A stretch of DNA of 29,751 bases. Origin: Fibrobacterota bacterium (lineage in GTDB: Bacteria > Fibrobacterota > Chitinivibrionia > Chitinivibrionales > Chitinispirillaceae). The stretch lies in contig JAEYNR010000058.1 of NCBI GenBank assembly GCA_023412475.1, positions 1-29,751 of the forward strand. The letters are read 5' to 3'. Position numbers and translations under genes: made by a program. The notes under the pieces were generated by a model that saw nothing but the letters and a program-made list of their open reading frames with translations, made no database searches and was not told the origin of the DNA. This document shows, one piece after another, positions 24,352 through 29,751 of the stretch (position 1 is its first letter; each line of letters starts with the position of its first letter).

Positions 24352-24648
24352 ATGCTCAAAATTTTTTTTGTCATTAGTGGTGTACTTTTGGTCGGATGCT
24401 CTGGTCCGGTGACAAATTTACGTAACCTGTCTGTTAGTACCGAGCTCAGGCAACAGGAAGAGATTGTGTCTGACCTGCTTTATAAGGCATCTCAAGTCTC
24501 AATGTACGGCAAACGCGAGGTGATAGCGCGTTTTGAAACAGGCCAGGACCTTAGTACCCTGAAGCGGAAAGTCAAACGTATCGACCGTCGATTTGATGTA
24601 GAAGTCATTGATTCCGGCTATTGCACCAAGTTTAAAGTAAGCTGGTAA
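24352..24648 (+). CDS. Small predicted lipoprotein, unknown function
   Basis: 98-aa protein. MLKIFFVISGVLLVGCSG is a lipoprotein signal with the lipobox LVGC, so the mature protein would start at Cys16 and be about 83 aa. The mature part is charged and mixed alpha/beta (QQEEIVSDLLYKASQV, REVIARFETGQDLSTLKRKV, RFDVEVIDSGYCTKFKVSW), without a family I recognise. GGGAGAG four bases before the ATG is a strong ribosome-binding site, which supports a real gene. It lies between the WYL regulator and the CRISPR leader side. 153 bp separate it from the WYL gene. Confidence 0.65.
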   Translation: MLKIFFVISGVLLVGCSGPVTNLRNLSVSTELRQQEEIVSDLLYKASQVSMYGKREVIARFETGQDLSTLKRKVKRIDRRFDVEVIDSGYCTKFKVSW

Positions 24649-24862
24649 TTTGTTTTGACTGGAAGTATATAGCTGCAATTGGCGTAAGCATAGGTTATCT
24701 TCGGATGATAAAATCGAATGGCTTTCCCTTCAGATTCACACGATACCCCGAAAGACCCGAAAAAAAATATATAACAAGTGACAATTCAGAAGCTTAAGAA
24801 CTAGTAATCTCCTGCTATTGTATAACGCAAAACAAAGCTCCAACTACCCCTTCCACCACTAC
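24649..24862 (+). promoter_or_regulatory. Probable CRISPR leader region
   Basis: 214 bp between the lipoprotein gene and the first repeat, AT-rich, with no credible gene. If the array is read in the plus direction, as the repeat sequence suggests, the leader with promoter and integration signals must be here. Position-based only. No integration-factor site was identified. Confidence 0.35.
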
Positions 24863-25134
24863 GTCTTCCCCACGCGTGTGGGGGTGTTTCTTTACACGTA
24901 CCTGCAACAGGAACAACAAACAAGTCTTCCCCACGCGTGTGGGGGTGTTTCTCTTCATGTTTGCAACAAAATTTATTTTCTTGTGTCTTCCCCACGCGTG
25001 TGGGGGTGTTTCTTGATCGAGACCGGCCAAAAGAGATGTTCGGCTGTCTTCCCCACGCGTGTGGGGGTGTTTCTTCGAGGCGGCTAAATGAATATCTGGT
25101 TATTAGGTCTTCCCCACGCGTGTGGGGGTGTTTC
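24863..25134 (+). CRISPR. Type I-E-like CRISPR array, 5 repeats, 4 spacers
   Basis: Five identical 28-bp repeats at 24863-24890, 24924-24951, 24985-25012, 25046-25073 and 25107-25134, separated by four spacers of exactly 33 bp. The repeat begins GTCTTCCCCAC and ends GTGTTTC. Its core CCCCACGCGTGTGGGG folds into a 6-bp stem with a GCGT loop. The 28+33 period, the core hairpin and a 7-8-nt 3' tail are type I-E features, and the form matches I-E repeats read in the plus direction. The repeats are perfect to the last copy. No cas1, cas2 or Cascade gene lies in the window. The spacers have no match elsewhere in the window that I could see. Frames crossing the array are artefacts of the repeat. Confidence 0.95.
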
Positions 25135-25637
25135 CTTGTGAGCATTATAAAGGCTTTGGATGCCTGTGTCAGGCAGACACTTAAGCGCTGGTTTTATGGC
25201 TTTTCAAGCACTAACAGCGAAACAAAAAGAATATGTTACCGGCTAATCGGGCCTCCCGAAAGCAGTTTGGGGATGCAGATATTTAATTATTTCAGAAAAA
25301 TGGAAACAGGAACTCTTATTGAAAACTTAAGAAACGGCATGGTATTGCTTTTCGAAGAGTTTTATACTCCTCTTTATTAATTACTCTCTCATTTATTAAA
25401 AATAAAGTGAGTTTTTTCAGCTGTTTATCCGGCCTTATTCCAAATCAATATTATCATTTTGATACCACCCACATAAAACGTGCTTTGGATCAGTACCTAT
25501 CCTGGTATGATTTTCCTTCCTGCGGTGTACTTGAAATCCAAATCTTTATCAAAGGAGCATTCAATATATTCATTTGAAGAAATTGAATCTGGTAAATTAA
25601 GTCAAAGTGAAGCTATGTGCATATATGATGTTCCTCG
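25135..25637. other. Gene-free stretch after the CRISPR array
   Basis: About 500 bp. One plus frame stays open from the array to 25380 (its part after the array contains METGTLIENLRNGMVLLFEE) and looks mildly protein-like, but lacks a start outside the repeats and I recognise nothing. It may be an eroded gene. The frame 25480-25800 overlaps the MFS remnant in antisense and is a shadow. Confidence 0.35.
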
Positions 25638-26057
25638 TCACTCCTCCAAATTAAAGTACCTCATGTCAACTACAACAATCATTTCCAGATTCCTTACATT
25701 CTTACTCGAAAGTGCCAGCATGCAAACAAAAAATCCAATTATACCTGCCAGTAAAAATATCATGGCTATGCCAGAGCCCTTGCCGCTGCCAAAGGAGTAA
25801 TTCAAATTTCCAGGAATCATACCGATTGGCATAGCCGTCATCTGAATCGAATTTTGCAGTGTATACCCTTCCTTGAATAGAAGGAGCGATTTTGGGATTG
25901 CCACAAAGAAGTTTGAGATGCAGCGATGTCAGATATATAAGAATGTGCCGAAGAAAACGGAAAGTATCCAGTAAATCGGGCTTTTCCCAAATGCGATGAT
26001 GACATTACCAAGCAGAAATGAAAATGCCAAAGAGATGATTTTAACAGCCCTGTTTTC
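25638..26057 (-). pseudogene. MFS transporter, C-terminal remnant with in-frame stop
   Basis: A single minus-strand frame from 26057 to 25638 encodes the last four or so membrane helices of an MFS efflux protein, interrupted by one TGA at 25929-25931. Before the stop: IISLAFSFLLGNVIIAFGKS and YWILSVFFGTFLYI. After it: IQMTAMPIGMIPGNLNYSFG, GKGSGIAMIFLLAGIIGFFV and NVRNLE. The order and the final NVRNLE resemble the C-terminus of macrolide-efflux-type (MefA-like) MFS proteins. A TAA at 26058-26060 closes the frame upstream and the N-terminal helices are missing, so this is not functional. Confidence 0.5.
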
Positions 26058-26139
26058 TTAAAAGACTGAAAAACTAAGTGTAAAAAAAGCCCTCCAGTGC
26101 TCTTTCTGGGGTCCCGGCAATCTTTTTTAGGTTCCGTAA

Positions 26140-26286
26140 CCTTGATTTAACATTTCCCGGCCTTGATTTAACATTTCCCGGCCTTGATTTAACAATTCCC
26201 GGCCTTGATTTAATATTTCCCGGCCTTGATTTAACAATTTCCGCCCTTGATTCAGTATTTTCCGGCCTTGATTTATAGTGCCCCGG
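26140..26286. repeat. 21-bp tandem repeat, seven units
   Basis: Seven contiguous 21-bp units starting at 26140, 26161, 26182, 26203, 26224, 26245 and 26266, consensus CCTTGATTTAACATTTCCCGG-like, the first two identical and later ones diverging by 1-7 bases. Degenerate units may extend both sides. Because 21 is a multiple of three, the minus strand stays open over 26074-26340 and reads as the heptapeptide KSRPGNV repeated. No good ribosome-binding site or known protein family supports an 88-aa protein. It may be a minisatellite or a decayed coding repeat. Confidence 0.85.
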
Positions 26287-26340
26287 TTTCCAGGTTACCA
26301 TTTTCCATGTTTTTACCCTATTTGTGTGTCTCCGTTTCAT

Positions 26341-26714
26341 ATTCTTGTTCGTGTGATTCGTGTTACCTCCAATATTCTAATATAAAAGAAACACAAATGA
26401 GACCCGAATGAGGGAACACTAATGCACCACATACTCGAATTGATCTGTAGGTGGGTTCTTTTTCTCTTTGAATCCCCATTGATTTTTGAATTAATGTATA
26501 AATTTGCTTTTACGGAGAAGTGTTTTATGATCCCTTCAATCATCCTGTAATACACACATTTCTCTCTTTTTTCATTTTCGAAATCGTTTCGCAACGCCAA
26601 AAAAGAAGAAACAGTCCAAAGAAACACCCGATAGCCAGCTTCCCGTTGGCACGTTTTTTGTTTTTTAACATTAAGCCCCTCCCTTTTCACCAGAACGATT
26701 AAGGAGAGATCCTT
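26341..26714. other. Intergenic stretch upstream of the flavoprotein gene
   Basis: About 370 bp, AT-rich. A 117-codon minus frame (26337-26690) has no recognisable content and is treated as chance. The region ends with a strong AAGGAGAG ribosome-binding site for the gene at 26715. No obvious promoter hexamer pair was chosen. Confidence 0.4.
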
Positions 26715-27950
26715 ATGGTTACTGCAGAAAAACCAATCACCGAAAAAACCAGCTTATCTGGAATCGCCTCCTTTTTCCCTTCCCCCAGAAGACACTTCAC
26801 CAGAATCTACGAAGCGGTGATAGTAGGCGGAGGACCGGCAGGAGCTTATCTGGGGTATCTGCTGGCAACTCAGGGCAAACGGCCCATTATTATGGATCAG
26901 CCCTTCATCACCCAAAAAATCTCTTCCCTTATAACCGTAAATCAGCAAGTGATACAGAAATACCCCTTTTTACAGGATACCATCATCAAAAGCCATTTCG
27001 ATCACAAACTTCATATTGTCTCTCCCTCCGGTCACAATGCCATTTTCGATGAACAATACAAGGCCCGCTTTACATCGGTTTCCAAACCCCAAATAACAAA
27101 ACTTCTCCTTAACATGGCTATTGAATGCGGTGCAATTTACATCCCCGAAAAAGTAATCTCTATCAACAGAGAGCAGGGTTTGTGGAAAGTCCATACAACA
27201 AAACAGGAATTATCCGCACATATCCTGGTGGGTGCCGATGGAGTAAATAGTATTGTACGTAAAACAGTGCTGAAACCCTTTCAAAAAGATGAACTGGCAA
27301 TAAGTGTGGGTTATCATGCCAGTGGTTCACTGGAGAAAACAACCCTGATGAAATTTTTCAATCATCGAGAAGGCTTTCTGTGGATCAATGGAGATGGTAG
27401 CAGACAAACAATAGGAATCACCGATACACTCTGTAATTCCAATGGATTGAAAAAAGATCTCGATGAGTTTCTGGCCACTCAATGCAAGGGACTAAAAACC
27501 TACAGAAAATGGAGCACCCTGAATCCTCAGGCCAGTTCACCCGATTTTTTCAAACAGCCCTGCACCGGCAATAACTGGATTCTTATCGGTAATGCTGCCG
27601 GACACACAAATCCTTTAACCGGAAAAGGGATGCTTCATGCGCTCTGGTCTGCAGAACTGGCTTCCCAGGCATTCCTTGCCTCAGAATTACGCCTTTACGA
27701 TTCATTATGGAGACAGGAGTACGGAAAGGAATTTATGCGCATCAGTGACCAGAAAAAAAGATTCGGCAAGCCATCTTTACTTGATAATATCATTCGCTAC
27801 GCCCATTGCAGCAAATCCCTTTCAAACATAGTCTTCGATCTGGTCACCGGTGAACAGAAAAAGATCTCTACAGGCAAAAGACTTCTTGTGGAAGCACCTA
27901 AAATACTGCTTGAACATTTCGATAGAGAGGTTCAGAGGTTCAGAGGTTAA
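26715..27950 (+). CDS. Geranylgeranyl-reductase-family FAD oxidoreductase
   Basis: 411-aa flavoprotein of the geranylgeranyl reductase/PHBH-like group, which reduces or hydroxylates isoprenoid or aromatic substrates. FAD motifs: the dinucleotide-binding GGGPAGAYLGYLLA from 38, the DG motif VGADGVNS at 172-179, and the GD-type motif IGNAAGHTNPLTGKG at 291-305, where Asn replaces the usual Asp of GDAAG. A 30-residue N-terminal extension (with RRHFTR) precedes the Rossmann fold and could be disordered. ATG 26715 has AAGGAGAG 6 nt upstream. Substrate unknown: menaquinone or lipid isoprenoid saturation is plausible for the family. It stands alone, converging with the hydrolase gene. An 8-bp tandem repeat covers its last codons. 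Confidence 0.78.
   Translation: MVTAEKPITEKTSLSGIASFFPSPRRHFTRIYEAVIVGGGPAGAYLGYLLATQGKRPIIMDQPFITQKISSLITVNQQVIQKYPFLQDTIIKSHFDHKLHIVSPSGHNAIFDEQYKARFTSVSKPQITKLLLNMAIECGAIYIPEKVISINREQGLWKVHTTKQELSAHILVGADGVNSIVRKTVLKPFQKDELAISVGYHASGSLEKTTLMKFFNHREGFLWINGDGSRQTIGITDTLCNSNGLKKDLDEFLATQCKGLKTYRKWSTLNPQASSPDFFKQPCTGNNWILIGNAAGHTNPLTGKGMLHALWSAELASQAFLASELRLYDSLWRQEYGKEFMRISDQKKRFGKPSLLDNIIRYAHCSKSLSNIVFDLVTGEQKKISTGKRLLVEAPKILLEHFDREVQRFRG
27927..27950 (+). repeat. 8-bp tandem repeat across the flavoprotein stop codon
   Basis: GAGGTTCA, GAGGTTCA, GAGGTTAA at 27927-27950; the TAA is the stop codon. Gain or loss of one unit would shift the frame and change the C-terminal residues. Confidence 0.6.
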
Positions 27951-28044
27951 AGAGGATCAGAGTTAAGGGTTTTGTACCACTATCGCATGGATATCACTTA
28001 AAAATTATCAGATGTATTTATCTTATTCTGCCTTTATGGTTTTT

Positions 28045-29679
28045 TTAAGGCATATCCCATCCCCACAAGTATTCCTCTCCTTTGCAAGTGAATGAACGGA
28101 TAGTTTCACTTGCATAGCGGCCATAACCGCATGTCACTGCATCTGAAGAGGAAAGAACCCTGAGCGGGATTCCATTGATAGAGAGTATACGGGTGGTTGA
28201 ATCATACAAAAGAGAATAACTCCCCATTCTGTATTTTTGTTCACTTTCTTTATTGAAGAAAGTTGTTTTATATTCATTTACTGCTTCATAATTCCCTGTG
28301 CGAAGAATCCATTCCTGAGGAGGTATGGCAGGTACAAATTTTTCTCCAAAATAGCCACTTATTTTACCTTCTGATCTAAGCAGTATTATTTCGTGTCCAT
28401 TTATGTTGTGAAATTCCAAAATCTTTTTCTTGAATCGTTTCAGAGGTACTGGCACGAGATTAAAAAGCCTGTATTGGATGTGAAATGTTGTATCTGAAAG
28501 AGGCAGGAGTCGTACCGGTTTTCCGGAAAGGGAAAATAGCAGATAATCGTGCTTTTTCTGCATTTTCACTGTACCCTCACTGGTTTGATAGTATCCTGTA
28601 ATCTCATCGTTTATTTTTGCAGATAGCTTTACAGTTTTTAATTTTTTGGCCTTTGTTTTGTTTAACTTTTTTCCGGTTTTTGCCATGTAAAAATTCTCCA
28701 GAATCTTATATCCGGCATCTTCAGGAATACCTGAGCCCTGTTCAGAATTAACTGTTAAAAAGATGCCCAGTCGTGATTCCGGGAGTGCAGCAAAAATGGT
28801 ATGAAAAGGCGGAATTGTTCCCTCGTGAGAAATCAGCGGCTCAGGAATTCGAGTCTGATTAATAAGCCAGTAACTCAGTCCGACAGGATAAAAATCTAAA
28901 GGTATATCGGTATTCTGAGGTGTCCACATTTGTTGGAGTGCATTTTCATTCAGTATATGAGCTTTGTTAAGTGTTCCTCCACTAAAAAGCATTTTGACAA
29001 ATAGTGAAAAATCCGCAGCACTGGATACTATACTGCCAGCTGGAATGTCTCTTATATACAATGGTTTTTCTTCCAGTTTACCGATATAACCCCTGGAAAA
29101 TGCAGTCTTTATTTTTTCATGATCAAATCCGACAAAAGAATTATTCATGCCCAGTTTTTGAAAGATGCTGTCTTGAATGTATTCAGAGTATGATCTTTTA
29201 CTAACCCTTTCTATTATTACACCAAGGAGTGAAAAACCGATATTTGAGTAGGAGAAAACAGTGCGAGGTGGGTAAGCAACAAATTCTTTTTCACAAAGAG
29301 CAACAACTGTACGATACATTGTATCTGCACCGTCACATTTGATATTACCGATCATCTGACCATTAGGAATATCACAAGGCAGACCGGATTCGTGTGTAAG
29401 AAGGTCCCTTACAGTAATCTGTCGGCTGTTAAAACGGGACTTAACCCTGAATTCTGGAATGTAAGCTGTTATGGGTGAATCAAGACAAATTCTTCCCTTT
29501 TCAACCATCTGCATTATTGCTGTTGCCGTAAAAAGCTTGCTTGTCGATCCAATCATGAATGTCGTGGAATCGGTAACTGGTATTTTCTTTTTCAGGTCAG
29601 CATATCCGAAACATTCCGAATATACGTAATCGCTTGAGCAACACATACAGATTACAGTCCCGCAGGACTTATACTTCAA
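28045..29679 (-). CDS. Serine beta-lactamase-like hydrolase (class C/PBP4* type), short N-terminus
   Basis: 544-aa protein of the beta-lactamase/transpeptidase-like family of esterases and D,D-peptidases. Active-site motifs are intact: S45-T-S-K48, Y144-S-N146 and H285-E-G-T288, with typical SECFGYADLKKKIPV before and LLTHESGLP between. After about residue 340 come a Lys-rich hinge (KKLNKTKAKKLKTVK) and a 190-residue beta-rich C-terminal domain as in many family members (starting around INDEITGYYQTSEGTV). The start is TTG at 29679, without a clear ribosome-binding site, and the usual 30-60 N-terminal residues plus signal peptide are lacking. Instead there is a Cys-rich CMCCSS. The frame is closed by stops about 60 bp upstream, so the N-terminus may be lost. 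Confidence 0.78.
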   Translation of the reverse strand: MKYKSCGTVICMCCSSDYVYSECFGYADLKKKIPVTDSTTFMIGSTSKLFTATAIMQMVEKGRICLDSPITAYIPEFRVKSRFNSRQITVRDLLTHESGLPCDIPNGQMIGNIKCDGADTMYRTVVALCEKEFVAYPPRTVFSYSNIGFSLLGVIIERVSKRSYSEYIQDSIFQKLGMNNSFVGFDHEKIKTAFSRGYIGKLEEKPLYIRDIPAGSIVSSAADFSLFVKMLFSGGTLNKAHILNENALQQMWTPQNTDIPLDFYPVGLSYWLINQTRIPEPLISHEGTIPPFHTIFAALPESRLGIFLTVNSEQGSGIPEDAGYKILENFYMAKTGKKLNKTKAKKLKTVKLSAKINDEITGYYQTSEGTVKMQKKHDYLLFSLSGKPVRLLPLSDTTFHIQYRLFNLVPVPLKRFKKKILEFHNINGHEIILLRSEGKISGYFGEKFVPAIPPQEWILRTGNYEAVNEYKTTFFNKESEQKYRMGSYSLLYDSTTRILSINGIPLRVLSSSDAVTCGYGRYASETIRSFTCKGEEYLWGWDMP

Positions 29680-29751
29680 TAAGTATAAATAAACGGGAGT
29701 ATTATTTCTGTGTTATCAGCGAACAGATGGATAAAGTGGTTTCTTTTCAGG

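Noticed and set aside
25168..25195. A possible sixth, degenerate CRISPR repeat exactly 33 bp after the last repeat
   Set aside because: Only the first three bases and a few scattered positions agree. The core stem is absent, so this is chance.
24801..25380. Several open frames on both strands across the CRISPR array
   Set aside because: They consist of the translated repeat (e.g. HPHTRGED or PTRVGVF) alternating with spacer sequence. The repeat length plus spacer (61 bp) cycles the frames. They are not genes.
26337..26690. 117-codon minus frame upstream of the flavoprotein gene
   Set aside because: No recognisable domain, no good ribosome-binding site, and composition looks random.
28029..28052. 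Hairpin TGCCTT/AAGGCA between the convergent genes as a bidirectional terminator
   Set aside because: The stem is only 6-8 bp with a long loop, overlaps the hydrolase stop codon, and no U tract follows on either strand.

Overview
The window looks like a chromosomal contig from a Gram-negative, rod-shaped, probably anaerobic bacterium. The rod-shape operon mreB-mreC-mreD-mrdA-rodA, a LolA carrier, two PorV/PorQ-like outer-membrane proteins and proteins ending in FlgD-like or type-IX-like C-terminal domains suggest the Fibrobacterota/FCB group (perhaps the Chitinispirillum/Chitinivibrio side). That placement is an inference from gene content and would need a phylogeny to confirm.

Layout. 1-2065: a decayed antisense fragment, then pyrK-pyrD, encoding the NAD-dependent class 1B dihydroorotate dehydrogenase. 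2095-2317: the degraded tail of an Rpn-family nuclease gene. 2340-8009 (minus): rodA, mrdA, mreD, mreC and mreB, with a perfect 14-bp hairpin between mreB and mreC. 8179-15918 (minus): thiD2-like, ftsK, lolA, a secreted protein with a FlgD-like C-terminal domain, and two outer-membrane beta-barrel proteins, tightly packed and probably co-transcribed. Cell-envelope growth and division genes thus sit beside outer-membrane and secretion-related genes.

15919-23235 is a plastic zone. It holds a REP-associated tyrosine transposase (RAYT)-like gene, at least eleven copies of a short motif (consensus GGGACGGAGGAAA, often followed by a small hairpin) in both orientations, a broken parallel beta-helix lyase gene, an ECF sigma/FecR-like anti-sigma pair with a small secreted SH3-like protein, and an SPFH/stomatin gene. 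The repeat family together with its probable transposase is the most distinctive system in the window.

23236-26340: a WYL-domain regulator, a small lipoprotein, a short type I-E-like CRISPR array (five identical 28-bp repeats, four 33-bp spacers) with no cas gene in view, a decayed MFS transporter and a 21-bp tandem repeat. 26715-29679: a geranylgeranyl-reductase-like flavoprotein and a convergent serine beta-lactamase-like hydrolase whose N-terminus looks shortened. I saw no tRNA, rRNA or convincing riboswitch.
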